Below the pieces are notes generated by a model that saw nothing but the letters and a program-made list of their open reading frames with translations, had not been told where the DNA came from and did not search any database. Source: Ziziphus jujuba (taxonomy: Eukaryota > Streptophyta > Magnoliopsida > Rosales > Rhamnaceae). Taken from it: a stretch of 64,000 bases of DNA. Numbering within the stretch: the first letter of the stretch is position 1; each line of letters begins with the position of its first letter. The stretch lies in contig NC_083390.1 of the NCBI RefSeq assembly GCF_031755915.1, positions 20,569,501-20,633,500 on the forward strand, written 5' to 3'. Made by a program: the position numbers and the translations under genes. Shown piece by piece: positions 1-12,419 of this stretch.

Positions 1-1244
1 TCATCCTTTTCCCACCACCATCTAAGGAATGTCAACAGAACCAAATAAGATTGATTTTTAAAATATCATCTTTATTTCTATGAGAAATTTATCATCTGTG
101 GTTTTTTTAATTTTTTTATATATGGAGCGAAAATAGAGATTTTGTAGGACGAAGGTGGAACGAAATGGTTTTTTCTATTTTTAATTAATATATATATATA
201 TATTATTTCTAAATAAATTAATTATTATGGTCTTGCAGGAATGATTTTGGAAAATCTAAAGAGTCAATCTTGTTTTCCACAATGCAATGAGTTTTAGCAA
301 GATCATGTTTAATTATTAACAGAATATCATGATGCTGACTAAAAAAAAAAAGAAAAACAAATGCACATACTTCGGCCAGCTCTTTTTTTTTTTTCGTTGA
401 ATGATGACAAATGTGTGAGGAAATTAAAATAAACAATTATATATTCTAGGCAGTTTTGCCGCAGTGACCAAATGCATATATATCTATATATAAATAGTTT
501 TGTCATGGAGACAAAGATTTCATAGAATTAAAGGGGATTAAACAAGTATAATTCAATAAATGAATCGGATGTAAAATATAAAATTAAAATATTTTGTAAG
601 GATAAAAATAAATAGAAGAAATGCAATAAAGAAGAAATGCTATGATCCAATCACTAAAGAAGAAATGTTTTAAAATTATTATTTTGGAAAAAAAAGAAGG
701 AAAAATTGGATTAGAATTATTTGTTATAGGGGCAAAATAAAAAATGAAAAATAAAAAGTAAGAAAATGAAATAATTAGAAGAAAGGAAAAATAGAAAATG
801 GAAAGTAATAAAATAGAATTTCAGAAAATCAACAGCTTTCCATCTTGCTAACTCAAGCTGGTCGCCCATTCCTAAATGTCAGCTGCCCAGACCCCCAATC
901 CCAATCCGCAAACCCCAAACCCCAAACGCCTCCCCACAAACGGAAAAGTAAAGAACAAAATGTCTGATTTAGAGCAATAGCAGAGAAAACTTTTACAAGA
1001 ACAGAAAAACAAGAAGGAAAGAGAGATCCAGTAGCACAAGGAGCTCAACTGTGTTGTTGCAGCAGGTGGCGCCGACGGTGAGCAGCAGGTGGCGGTGAAG
1101 GCTTAAGCAGCAGCTGCAGATGGCAGCAGTGTGTGTCAGGGCAAGAAGAAAATGAAATAAGGGGTTACAAGGGTAGGGATGTTTTGTTAAATTGGGAATA
1201 ATAAAAAAATAAAAAATAAAAAATAATAAAAAATAAAAAAAATT

Positions 1245-1275
<31 letters not shown>

Positions 1276-2021
1276 CTACCAGGCCGGGGTATTTATTCCT
1301 TAGGCTCGGCCTGGCTCCGAATCGGTTTTTCATCTAAAGCCCCGAGCCCGCCCCATCATTCCGATTTTTTAGGGAAAAATCGCCCCGTTAGGGGCGATGT
1401 ACTACGACTTTCGGGATGTGCGGGGTAAATTGCCATTCTTACCACCATCCAATCTTCTCTCTCTCTCCTCATCACACTTTTCATCAATCCATGTTTTTGT
1501 GCTTTTCCCCTTTGGGTTTATACTACTTCCTCATTATCATTATAATAATATTATTATATATTATATATGACTTGTATGAAGTTACTATTCAGTTCTTTTT
1601 ATTTTATATTTTTTGAAAGAAAAAAAAATATAAGAACTCCATACAGACGAAAACAACACAAAAGATTATCATAGTTGTAGGATGTGTATCAAAAGCAAAA
1701 ACATTCTTTCCTTGATACTTCAACAAAATGGCCACTAGAGACACTATAATCTTATTCAAATCCATCCTCAACTTTAAGCAGTTGGAAAATTTTACGCAGT
1801 TGGGAAATTTTACAAGATATTATCTTTTGTAAATTCAAATTTTACAAGATAGTATTATCTTTTGTTTTGTTTATACTTTTTAATTTGAAGACATTTCTCA
1901 TGTTTTTGTTCATATTACTTTTTAATTTGAAGACAGACCTTTAGATCCATAACACATTGTTAGATCCATAAGATCTCTAATGAAAATGACCTTTCTCAAA
2001 AGATCTTTCGTAGACGAACTT
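1..2021. other. AT-rich intergenic DNA, no gene seen
   Basis: I see no convincing coding sequence here. Short open frames are AT- or pyrimidine-rich and lack recognisable motifs. Positions 890-1140 are less AT-rich, with C-rich runs and GCAGCAG-type stretches, and could be an old exon or UTR, but no frame stays open. An (AT)n microsatellite lies at about 1246-1276. Confidence 0.5.
1277..1425. repeat. GC-rich patch with a perfect short hairpin
   Basis: About 150 bases of markedly higher GC sit between an (AT)n run and AT-rich DNA. Positions 1379-1386 (ATCGCCCC) are the exact reverse complement of 1391-1398 (GGGGCGAT) around a 4-base loop. The patch reads like a fragment of a repeat (LTR or terminal piece of a transposon), but I cannot assign a family and no partner copy is visible in this window. 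Confidence 0.35.
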
Positions 2022-2024
2022 TTA

Positions 2025-3151
2025 GGACATGTTCAGTACGATATATTAGGAGGTATTAGGTTAGAATGTATTAAGTAATACCATGTTTGGCGTGTGAAAA
2101 TAGGCGAAGGGTATTATATTATGTAATACCCTTCCGTGTTTTTAACACAGTTAATGGTGTATTACCTAATACTCCTCTTTTTCTTTGTATAACGTAATAC
2201 AACGAATCTGAGCCACTTCTCCTCCCTCACTGGTCTCTGTCTCTATAAGTCTTCTCCATTTTTTTTTTCTCTTCTACAGATTTTTGTTTCTGGATTCTTT
2301 GTTTCTTTTTCTTCTTCAATAGATCTTCACCGATTTCATCCCTTTTTTTCCCTGTCTTCAATAAACCATCTGATCTGTGTGTTGTTTTTATGCTTATATG
2401 TTTCTGTCCCTCATGCCTCATCGCTTTCACCTTTGCCTCTACCTTTCATGCCTCTACCAATTCACCAGCTCATCAGGTTTTTTTTTTTTTTTTTCCCAAC
2501 TGGGTGTTTGGAAGGAAGAATTTTTATTTTCTTTTTTTTAAGTTTACTTGTTTTCTTCTTCAAGATGCATGATATAAAAAAGACAGTAGAAAATGATGTT
2601 GATTAAACACATCCCTTCATCTTATCTCTTCTTACAATCTAACAAAAAAATAAAAAATAAAAATTGAAGAGAAATTGCAACCCATTTGGCTGCAAATTAA
2701 TGGCCGCAAATTTTATTTTATTTTTTCCTTCCTTGTAATCTGGTAATGAGAGAAAGAGAAGAAAGAGTGGTGAAGAGAAATTTGGGTGAAGGTAAAGAAA
2801 GAGAGAGAGATTCTGTGAAAGAGTGAGTAAACAAATTATGAAAATTAGAAAATAGAAAAATTATATTGATTATTAAACTTGTGTGTGTGTGTGTGTGTTT
2901 GTGTGTGTCATAAATTATTTATTTTTTTAATATTTATTTTTATTATCATAAATTATAATATTTATTGTTTAATAATAATAATTTTATGAAATAGTAAATA
3001 ATAAAAAATAATACAATACAATATATTATTATACCAAACAATGCATTATTTTATACGATTCAGTACCAAACGCAATATAGGTATAATATGACATATTTCA
3101 GTACAATCCAATACAATCTAATCTAATACAATACTGCATAGCAAATGAGCC
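2025..3151. mobile_element. Harbinger-like non-autonomous DNA transposon
   Basis: The left end reads GGACATGTTCAGTA. The right end, reverse-complemented, reads GGCTCATTTGCTATG and continues with the same TATTAG-rich pattern as the left end. The ends resemble plant PIF/Harbinger termini (GG...TGTTTGG type). The flanks are TTA on the left and TTT on the right, a near match to the usual 3-base target duplication. The 1.1-kb interior holds no transposase frame; it has pyrimidine-rich DNA and a (GT)n run. Family assignment rests on the ends alone. Confidence 0.45.
2880..2909. repeat. (GT)n microsatellite
   Basis: A GT dinucleotide run with one TTT interruption, inside the Harbinger-like element. 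Confidence 0.85.
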
Positions 3152-3154
3152 TTT

Positions 3155-4690
3155 AGTTCCATATTATTCGGCTTCCCGATGCCCATTTGAAGACAGACCT
3201 TAAATTTATATTATACGGTTTCCCAACGCCTATATGATTATTTAACTATTTGACAGTTTGGTGCCATTTGGGACCCAATGGGGATGCATTTGCAATTTGG
3301 GACACACTTAATTACTTGCATTTTGGGACACACTTTACAACTGAAAAGCCCCGGCAATTTGATACCAACATTTTATACCATAAAACCCCAATACCAACAT
3401 TTTGCCATTTTAATAACAACATTTTATACATAAAACCCCACATGAAAAACTCCCAAGGAGAGGAATAAGTAATTTTTTCCAAAGAGGAACCTATTTTATG
3501 CTATAGTTTCGTAGAGATCTATATCCTCTTCTGTTTATATATATGCATAAAATTTTGAATTGCTGGACGTATTTTTTATGTGGAACTTTTTTTATGTTAT
3601 GTACAAATCGCACGATTTTTAAATCTCTAATTAATATGAAATTAATATCAATTAATTAATCGTTCAAAAATAAAATATTATTTTGAAAAATTAATATTAT
3701 ATCCCAGCCAATTTTATTCCGTAAAGGCATTTTTGTTTTTTAATATTAGGGTGAAAACTCTCATCATTTTTATTTTATTTTATTTTATTTATTATTTTAT
3801 TGATAAGGAAAACGCCTTAGACATTTCTTATAATAAGCTTTCAAAACCCTTTTTCCATCCTCTATTATTTTTTCAGTGAAATCTTTTCCATTCTTCATTC
3901 AACATCGGCCTTCCATTTATTTTCTTGGTGAAATCTTTTCGATCCTCCATGTAAGATCGGCCTTCTATTGACTATTATTATTATTAAAAATAAATTAACT
4001 ATAATTAATTTTTTAAACAAAAAATGCAAAACAATATAAATATTATAAAACAAAACAATAATTTATTAATTATTTATATTTTAATACGTTTAATTTGAAT
4101 TATCATTGGACTTTTATCTTTTAAAATTTATTCAAACCGACCTAACTATTAAAATTGATTCAAATCGGCATTTTGGATTATTAAGATTAATCCAATCCAA
4201 AAACTTGGAAAATATCTAATCAAAACAAATTGGCTTGGATTAAAATGATTGGTTAATCATTTTTTTTTTCACACTTTAATTTATCTGCCTGCATGTCTTG
4301 TATTTTCATTTATCATGACATCTGACATGGCACTCCATTTAATAATGCCACATCACTAACAAAATTTTTAATTAATTGATTAGGTTTTTATTTTTTAGGT
4401 TAAGGGAAAGCAGATGGTGCTGCTGGTTAGATGGCTTGGAGAAAAAAAAAGAATAGATGGTATTTTTATTTTTATTTTTGGTTTTTGAGTAGATCATGTT
4501 TTAAGAATAATTTAAATTCTAAAAAATAAAAACTAATTTTTTTTTTTGAACAATTCATCTAATTACATACTACTCAAAAATCTCTTTTTCCATGACTTGA
4601 ACTTGTGTTCTCGTACTTGTGTTCTCGTAGGCACAAATATGCTATGTAATTTGAGTTACAATTCTAATTAAATTTTTTTATATCCATAGC
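3155..4690. other. AT-rich intergenic DNA
   Basis: No gene seen. Around 3250-3430 several phrases recur (GGGACACACTT twice, ACATTTTATACATAAAACCCC-like twice), so that stretch is internally repetitive. Around 4100-4260 is an AATCCAAT-rich stretch like that inside the hAT-like elements at 29899-31024, probably an old repeat remnant. Confidence 0.4.
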
Positions 4691-4694
4691 GTTA

Positions 4695-5398
4695 GAGAAA
4701 TTATTCAGGATTCTAATTTGGTGCATATAGCAAATCAATTGCTGCCAAATGGCATTATTGATGCCGTTTTCACTTCCGTTAAAATAAAAATAAAAATAAA
4801 AATTTGTCATCTCGTTTCTAGATCTAAGAGGAGAAGCTTTTTAGAGAAAGAAATCTTGGCTACATTTGGATATATTTTTTTGGGCAAAGATGGAGATGAC
4901 AAAGCTTGATTGGTTGCCAAGATCTCTAGTCTTACGCAAGGATAGAAGTGGAGGACTTTGAAATTGGCCAGTAGGCATTCCTCTTTTTCGCTTTCCCTTA
5001 CTTGTGGCTTTTGCTTTTAAATAGTTCTCCAACCGGACCATCTCTATTTTCATTTCCCAACTTCCGTTCTAAATATTAACTTCCATAGAAATTGGATGCA
5101 AGCTTTTACATCGTGTAACTCATTATCCTCAAATTTATTATATATTATATTCTATGAAATATATAAAACTTTTTTTCGTCAACTATAAATAATATAATCA
5201 ATAGCTTGAATCTGATTAAAAAAAAAAGAAAAGAAACATTTTTTTTAGTTTGCATCATCCTCGAATTTAATTCTCCAAACATAAGGCACAGGATAAAAGA
5301 TCATGTCCTTCACCGTTGTTTGCTCACCAGTTGCCAGATTTTCACCTCTTGTTAACGCCAAACAGCCTTTGTCTTGTAGTTTGAAAGGGAGAATGATG

Positions 5399-5432
<34 letters not shown>

Positions 5433-5573
5433 ATGGATTAGGAACGGCGTCAATCTTGGCTAATTAGGGCTACTAATTTATATTTTTATTTTTGACATTT
5501 GGCATCATTTCATTTACTATGTGCACCAAATCAGAATCCAACTTGGTGCACATTGTGCATTGAATAATTTCTC
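4695..5573. mobile_element. DNA element with long imperfect terminal inverted repeats
   Basis: The left end starts GAGAAATTATTCA and continues with TTTGGTGCATATAG. The right end read on the minus strand starts with the same GAGAAATTATTCA and, after about 18 extra bases, continues TTTGGTGCACATAG and GATGCCAAATG. The inverted repeats are therefore about 60-80 bases with one indel. The interior (about 0.7 kb) has no transposase frame and contains a long poly-T at about 5399-5426. This fits a non-autonomous Mutator-like or MITE-type element. I could not identify a clear target duplication, so the superfamily is open. Confidence 0.5.
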
Positions 5574-5958
5574 ATAGCATTATTGGTTATGCTAATCAAA
5601 TATTCAACACCAATGGACTATATAATCCCAAAACGCTGAAAATACAAAGGGCATGCAAATGGGCAAGACAAAGAAGACTCTCTATTTATTCAATGGCTAT
5701 TGGTGGCTCCACATTGAATATTTGTCCACATTGAATATTTGTCCCCCTGGCTACATGTAGCCTAAAATCAAGTAAGTTCACTTCCATTCCCTCTTCCACC
5801 CTGCCTTGAAGTACCTGTGGCTAGAGCAACTCTCAAAAATTACGCTTTACAAACCAAAAAATGTAATCTGAATTGATGGCAGTCTCGCAAACCAAACTAC
5901 GAGTCAGATGCAAAGACGACACCTAGTATTAAAAATTCTAATGTGAAGTCCAGCATCT

Positions 5959-7433
5959 TCATTTGCACTGATTCAATTGCGAATTCCAGTCGTCGAGGAG
6001 GTTAGTAATGGACTCTTCAAACTTCTTTGCCTAAGGATCAACCTTCATGATATTGACATCACCCCATCGTCAACGAGGATCCATGAACCAGATTTTCCTG
6101 CCAAAGCACCATGCACCTGGGATGGGTCGATTACGCCCACGCTTGAGGATTTTTTCATCGACCATGTTCAGGACAGGATCATCATTCTTGAATTGTCTTG
6201 CAAATGCAGCTCCACTTTGGGCCATTTAATCAAAATCAGAAGTGTTTAAGAAGTGAGGCTCCAATCTTCTGGGATTGTCCCATATCATGCATATATCGCA
6301 AATCGCTGCTTACTATCATGTTCTTGAACTATGGTGAATTGTATATAACAGAATGAAAATATCCTTTTTCAGACAAAAGTACATTTGTAAAATGCATATA
6401 AGCGGGTTTCAGGGTAGGTTATCCCAACCAATTACGCAGAATTTCAAAAATGATCGGCTTAGTACAACCCATGGCGAACCTGCAAACTAAGAAAAGTTAG
6501 GCTCAGAAGACAACTTCAATTTGATAGAAAGTATTGTTAGAGTTTGCGCCCAGGCCCACATGTGTGAATGATTTGGACTTTGGGTCTTTTTCAGTTGGTT
6601 GAGTTTTGATAAAATAATATTTATTTTAATAAATAAATAAAGTAGTTTTTTGAAATAAGTGGGTTGAGAGTTTTACAGGAAAAAGGATCTCTAAGTTGAG
6701 ATTTGTGTGGGATCATGTTGGTTTAACTTTCTGGCAGTTTGAGAAAAAACACAAAGAAAAGTTCTTGAGTTCTTCACGTGAAAAACAGGAGAAAATAGTG
6801 ACGATGGTAAAGTGAAGGTATGCAAAAGTTCGAAGGAAAAGTTTTGGAGGTGCTATGTCCAAGATCTTGCAACCGTTGTATCCTGGAAGATGTTTGTCAG
6901 AAAACTCCTGCACCGGTGGGCAAAAACGTCTTAAGGACAATGTGGTACTATACAGGCCTTGGTTAATTTTACAGAAAGCAAATCAATTATAAAGGTCTAC
7001 AGGTTCTAATATGTTTTAATTATTTTATGTAACTTTATTTATTTTTGTATTAATTTTTCCACATGTATTTACACATATATATTCATACATATTTTCCCAG
7101 CAAGTATAATAGAGAATGAGAGAGAAGATATTAAAGAGACTGTACCTGTCAAAACTTTAAATGCATCAGGAGTTTTCCGCTTTTTTGTAGCATGAAAAAT
7201 TTGGCTCCTCCTAGCTAGGTATATACTTGGGTCAACTGCAATAGGCTGCACCTTCTGAAATCTGCATAAAAATTACAAAATTAAAACTAGTGATCCAAAT
7301 GAACTTACATTACAAGTAAAACTACAACTAAAATTAGCAAAGAGGATTTGCCTATTCTTTCCATCCATGGTCACTGGTGTGATAAATGAAATTTAAATCT
7401 CTTCTAATGGAAGAGAATACATGAGAGAGAGAT
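5959..7433 (-). pseudogene. GT14 glycosyltransferase pseudogene (exons 2-4 of copy A)
   Basis: Three exons match those of the intact gene at 31736-36380: exon 2 at 7356-7433, exon 3 at 7146-7261 and exon 4 at 5959-6479. Exon 1, with the start codon and membrane anchor, is missing. Exon 2 is 78 bases instead of 76 because of a 2-base insertion in a GA run, giving a frameshift, and its splice donor reads AT where the intact copy has GT. Exon 3 is intact and keeps a canonical GT donor. Exon 4 has a CGA-to-TGA stop shortly after the GWDNLP motif, then a 2-base insertion, and further stops near the end where the intact copy has CSQWGDV and KAGPQAK. The gene cannot make a GT14 protein. It is a decayed duplicate rather than a processed copy, because introns are retained. 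Confidence 0.9.
6535..7102. mobile_element. Solo LTR with 5-bp target duplication
   Basis: This 568-base block interrupts intron 3 of the pseudogene; the intact copy reads straight across the site. It starts TGTTAGAG and ends CCCAGCA, so it has the TG...CA ends of an LTR, and it is flanked by identical AGTAT at 6530-6534 and 7103-7107. No internal retrotransposon region or second LTR is present, which fits a solo LTR left by unequal recombination. It does not resemble the Copia LTR at 23689 beyond the first eight bases. Confidence 0.8.
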
Positions 7434-8987
7434 CTGAAATTACGGGGGAGGGGGATGGGTGAAGGTAGCAATATTAACAAGCAAGAATAATCTATAGGGG
7501 AAACACTAGAAAATAAGAATAGATATGAGAAATTATAATGCACAGGATAACAAACACAATATAGAAAATATAAGCCTACAGCAAGTCTAATGCTAGTTAT
7601 GGGAAGTCAATGAGCATTAGAACAACATGTGCCATGAGATGCCAGCAAGACTTTGGTAGAAGAAAGTAAGGAAAAAAGGTCACATACTAAAAGAGAGATC
7701 ATGTATCCAGAAAATAAGGTGTGTCTTCCTAGGACAAACTAGACAAAATTGCCAGTAAGACCACTCATCAACATTAGGATCCAGAATAATATTCCATTTG
7801 GACCATCATCAAAATTAGCACCCAATATCACCATAAAAAGTCCTTATAAAAGGCGCCAACTTCAGATGGGAAGCATAATACAAGGCATTACAAATGCTTA
7901 AGAAAGATTCAAGATTGAGATTTGGAAAATCCTTGAAGCTTTTTCATTTTAATTTTTAGTATTTTTATTATCAATTACTACACTACTAGAATCGCATTGA
8001 TAAATAACGCAATTAATGCGTCGCACAAAATAAAGAACAACGTATTACGCTGTGTCTCCTAATGTCTTGTCGCGAAAACAAGTCAGATTTTCGATTAGAT
8101 TTTTAGCAACACATTTTTAGCGACGCTTTCAACTATGCGTTAGATTTGATGTTCCACTTATAACTACGCTATACGAAATAGTCGCTAAAAAATCTATTAG
8201 CGACTGTCTTTTAAAGCGTTGCTAAATATATGCATTACTAAAAATAACCAATGAAAGGAGACTCTTCATGAAACGTCGCTAAATGTTGAAAAACAATGTT
8301 GCCAAGTATATTAGATCACGTTGTTTGTTTTAATACATCGCCCTTTATTTATTTATTTATTTTTAATTTTGTGAAAATTGATTAAAATAGTAAAAGTATA
8401 AAAATAATTAAAATACAAAAAAACTAAAACTGGCTTCATCCAAAATAATTAGAATACAAAAAATTTAAAATAAATATTTTTTCATAACAAAATAATTATC
8501 AAATAAATTAAATATTATCTCATTGGTAAACTATTATATGTGCAAAAGCAAATTCAATATTAATTAAACTTCCGTGAATGCATACTCAGTGAGATGGAAG
8601 TTGACGTCCTCTTGTTGATGATATTATATCCTCATACTGCATATGGAAAAATTAAAAAAATTATTAACCCTTATGCAAAATAAATAAATATTAATCGGTA
8701 TTAAATTTGTAATTTAGTAAATGAAAATTTAAAGAAAATTACCATTGTTCTTAAGATTTGGCAAGGCATATTTATCCTAATTAAAAGTGGAAAACACATA
8801 GTGAAGCGGATCAAAAAATAATTAAACGAATAATAATAAATGTCATAAATATTATTTAAAATATAAGTTAATAAATATACGTACCAATTTATTTAGAAGA
8901 TATTGTTTATCCATATCCCTCACAGTAATTACAAACATAGCCACTCTCACATTTATCCTCATTATCATTTTCATCAACACTTGACAA

Positions 8988-9119
8988 CTATATGATAAAT
9001 GGATCGTAAGCCATCGTAGTATCTCCAAGAACATCTTCTTCAACAAAAGTACGATGTTCAGTTAAAACAACAGACCAACTCAAATAAAGTTGATCTTCAA
9101 CATAAAATACTTGTTGAAC
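8988..9119 (-). pseudogene. Remnant of CACTA transposase-type ORF (C-terminal)
   Basis: On the minus strand 43 codons run open to a TAG stop and include VFYVEDQ followed by SWSVVL and an acidic tail. That pattern (a QVFYVxDP-like motif, then a W..V segment near the C terminus) is one I associate with the domain at the C-terminal side of plant CACTA transposase ORFs. Nothing upstream in the same frame extends it, and the flanking bases are AT-rich, so it is a fragment or a last exon. The position inside an element with CACTA ends supports the reading. Assignment is by motif memory, without a search. Confidence 0.45.
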
Positions 9120-9566
9120 TTAGCAAAACAATGTCAACCAATATCATAAACATAATATCTATAAAAGCAAGATTAAGAAAATCCAACGAACCTAACCTGC
9201 GGTTAAAAAAAAAAAAAAAAAAAAAAACACAACCCACCACATGTCTCTGCCGACCACAAAGAAAAAAGAAACTCATCTAAACAATGGAGACAAAGAAAGA
9301 ACAAACCCAGCTAATCACAAGAACAACACAAAGAAATCCAGCTTCCTGACAGCAACGTAGGCAAATGAAAAATGAAATCCGAAATCTTACACTCTTCAAG
9401 TCTCTCTTAGATTGCTTCCAAATCTAATATCTATTAGGTAGTGTACTTGATGTAGTTTTAAAAAAGAAAAGGAATTCAAAAGTGCGCGTAAAAATTTTAG
9501 AACACGCCAAAAATTTTCAATAAATGGCAAAAAGGAGATCCTTTTGAAGATTCTTTTTTTTTTTTT

Positions 9567-10930
9567 AAATTAAGAGAACAGGCGACGCATTTACATCTTA
9601 AAGCATCGCCTGTTCCATGAATATCATTATTTTTTTAATTAGTTTTTTATTCTTCATCTAAAAATAAATATTAAAAATATTTCTTATATATGTGAAACAA
9701 AATTACCAAAGTAGAAGTTTAATTATTTTGTTTTCCAAGTACAATTTATTTACTTTAAAATCTTGTAAATTTCAATTTTTTTTTTTTTTATAAAAAAAAG
9801 GGAATAAGGTATGCATTTACAACAGATAGTGTTGCCTATTTTAAGTTTGATGGCACAAGCGACGCATAAAAAGCAAAAAGAGTTTTGCCAGATATTTTTT
9901 ATTTTTTCCTTTTCTAATAGTTATTAATTTGCTTTTGAAGTACAATTTATTTGCTTTTAAAAGTTGCAAGTATTAAAATATTTTTTTTTTTAATTAAGAG
10001 AACAGGCGACACATTTACAATTAAAAGCGTCGTCTTTTTTCACATTTTCATCTTTTTTCTTTGATTAATTTTTTTTTTATCTACATATAAATACTAAAAA
10101 TATTTCTTAAAAATACAAAGTAAAATATCAAAGATTGCTGTTTATTTTTCTGTTTTTCAAGTACATCTTTATTCTTTATAAAATTTTGTATGTCTTTTAA
10201 AATTTTTGTTTTTTTTTTTAATTGAGAGAACAGGCGATGTATTTTCTTCAAGAAGGGTCGTCTGTTTTTGAATTGTGTGATCAAATGATGCATTATGGTC
10301 GAAAAGCGTCGCCTATTCTATTTTTTTATTTTTTTATAATATTTAAATAGTTTTTAATTGTTTATCTACAAATATATTCATATAGCAATCCAATGAACAT
10401 AAATTCCATTGATCTAAAAACAGTAAATAGTTTTGTCAATATTATTCTCAATTATTCACATATATGTGTATAGACGAGACACAAAATATCTCAAGACCTA
10501 ATTTGAGATAGGGTACCGAATATAAAATTCTAATTCAACAAGTATTTATTGACCAATTAATCTACATAAGTATGTTAAATGAGCTTAACTTTCATGTGTT
10601 TGTGTTCAATGATAGCTTACTTTTTTTTAAAAATTAAAAGTCTATTAGATTGCTTTTTTTTTAAAATAAAAAAATTGAAAGAACAAGCAACGCAATTCCA
10701 TTAAAAAGGGTCGTCTATTCCATGTTTTATTTTTATTTTTTTATCTTTAATTAGTTTTTTTGATTGCTGATCTACAATTAAAAAAAAAAAGAAGCATATT
10801 TGCAAAATTAAAAAAATTAGTAAAAACAACTTTCAAATTAAAAAAAAATATAAAAATTGGTTGGGTGAAAAGGCGACGCATTTATTGGAAACTGTGTTGC
10901 CTTTTCATCTATTTGGTGACTCTTTGTTAA
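9567..10930. repeat. Dispersed GGCGACGC hairpin repeats (first block)
   Basis: At least four or five units share an AACAGGCGACGC-like arm, 14-20 bases of spacer, and a GCGTCGCCTGTT-like arm. The clearest is 9577-9588 against 9603-9614 (11 of 12 positions pair). Others lie near 9997-10033, 10226-10268 and 10680-10720. Units are separated by AT-rich DNA and poly-T/poly-A runs. They belong to the CACTA-like element and probably derive from its subterminal repeats. Confidence 0.7.
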
Positions 10931-10964
10931 AACAATACGTCACCTAAAATTATATTAGTTAGTT

Positions 10965-12260
10965 TTTATTGTATTATTACATCCAAATCATTTGGTCTGA
11001 TGGTGTAGTGATTCTTTAAGAGTGTAAGAGCCGCTGGGTTCAATTCTTGGCATGGCCATATCTAATTTTATTTTTTTTTATGGGTATGTACACGTGTAAA
11101 TAAAAAAATAAAAAAATTAAAAAAAAAAAAGAAAATGGAAAAGGTGACACATTTGTTGAAACATGCGTCGCCTTTTCCTCTATTTTACGACTCTTTGTTA
11201 AAACAATGCATCGCCTAAAAATATATTAGCTAGTTCTTGTTGTATTATTACATCCAAGTCATTTGATATGGTGGTGTGGTGATTTCTTGAGAGTGTAAGA
11301 GGTTCTGGGTTCAATTCTTGGCATGGCCTTATCTGATTTAATTTTTTCTATGGGTTTGTATATGTGTAAATAAAAAAATTGAAAAAAAAGAAAAGAAAAG
11401 AAAAGAAAAGGCTATGCATTTGTTGAAAAATGGTCTTTTCCTCTATTTGGCGACTCTTTGTTAAAACAATGCATCGCCTAAAACTATATTAGTTATTTCT
11501 TATTGTATTATTCCTTCAGAGAGTAAGAGGTTTTGGGTTCAATTGTTGGCATGACCCTATTTGATTTTATTTTTTTTATGGGTTTGTACATGTGTAAATA
11601 AAAAAGTTGAAAAAAAGAAAAGAAAAGATGACCCAATTGTTGAAAAATATGTCGCATTTTCCTCTATTTGGCAACTTTTTGTTAAAACAATGCATCGTCT
11701 AAACCTATATTAGCTAGTTCTTGTTGTATTATTACATCCAAGTCATTTGGTCTGATAGTGTGGTGATTCTTTGAGAGTGTAAGAGGTTCTAGGTTCAATT
11801 CTTGGCATGGTCCTATCTGATTTCAACAAATGCATTGCCTTTTCCTCTATTTGGCGACTCTTTGTTAAAACAATGCGTCGCCTAAAACTATATCAGCTAG
11901 TTCTTATTGTATTATTATATCTAAGTCATTTGGTCTGGTGGTGTGGTGATTTTTTGAGAGTGTAATTTTTTGGCATGGCCTTATCTAATTTTTTTTTTAT
12001 GGGTTTGTACACGTACATGTAAATAAAAAAATTGAAAAAAAAAAAAGAAAAGAAACGGCGATGCATCTTTCAAAAAGATGAGTCACATTTTCCTTTATTT
12101 GGCGACTCTTTTTAAAAAAATGCATCGCCTGTTCCCTTATGAGTTTGTAGACATACATGTAAATAAAAAAATTGAAAAAAAAAAAAGAGAGAAGGCGATG
12201 CATCTTTCAAAAAGATGCGTCACATTTTCCTCTATTTGGTGACTTTTTTTTAAGAAAATG
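10965..12260. repeat. Tandem repeat with tRNA-promoter-like boxes
   Basis: About five to six units of roughly 190-270 bases follow one another. Full units contain CATCCAAGTCATTTGGTCTG, then GGTGTGGTGATT, then GGGTTCAATTCTTGGCATGG, then TGGGTTTGTACATGTGTAAA, a poly-A stretch, and TTTGGCGACTCTTTG with TGCGTCGCC. Starts are near 10979, 11249, 11512 (partial), 11735 and 11925; two shorter units lacking the first part follow to 12260. The GGTTCAATTCT motif is one mismatch from the Pol III B-box consensus. The array is part of the CACTA-like element; whether a SINE was captured and amplified is inference. Confidence 0.7.
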
Positions 12261-12419
12261 CGTCACCTGTTCCCCTTATCTTTAAAAAAGAAAAATACAA
12301 TTTAAGAGATTTGTAAGTTTAATTAATAGAAAAATCAATTCTATATGAAAAGCAAAATAATTGTACAGCCGCTTCAGTTATATTACTTAAATATATTCAT
12401 TGGTTTTTTAAATTTGAAA

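Noticed and set aside
2227..2606. Open frames on both strands near 2,400
   Set aside because: They arise from pyrimidine/purine-rich low-complexity sequence inside the Harbinger-like element and have no protein-like motif.
5977..6249. Open frame on the plus strand over the 3' end of the GT14 pseudogene
   Set aside because: It is the antisense shadow of decayed exon 4; the intact duplicate has its coding sense on the minus strand.
9190..9480. Less AT-rich stretch inside the CACTA-like element considered as another transposase exon
   Set aside because: No frame on either strand stays open or carries a recognisable transposase motif.
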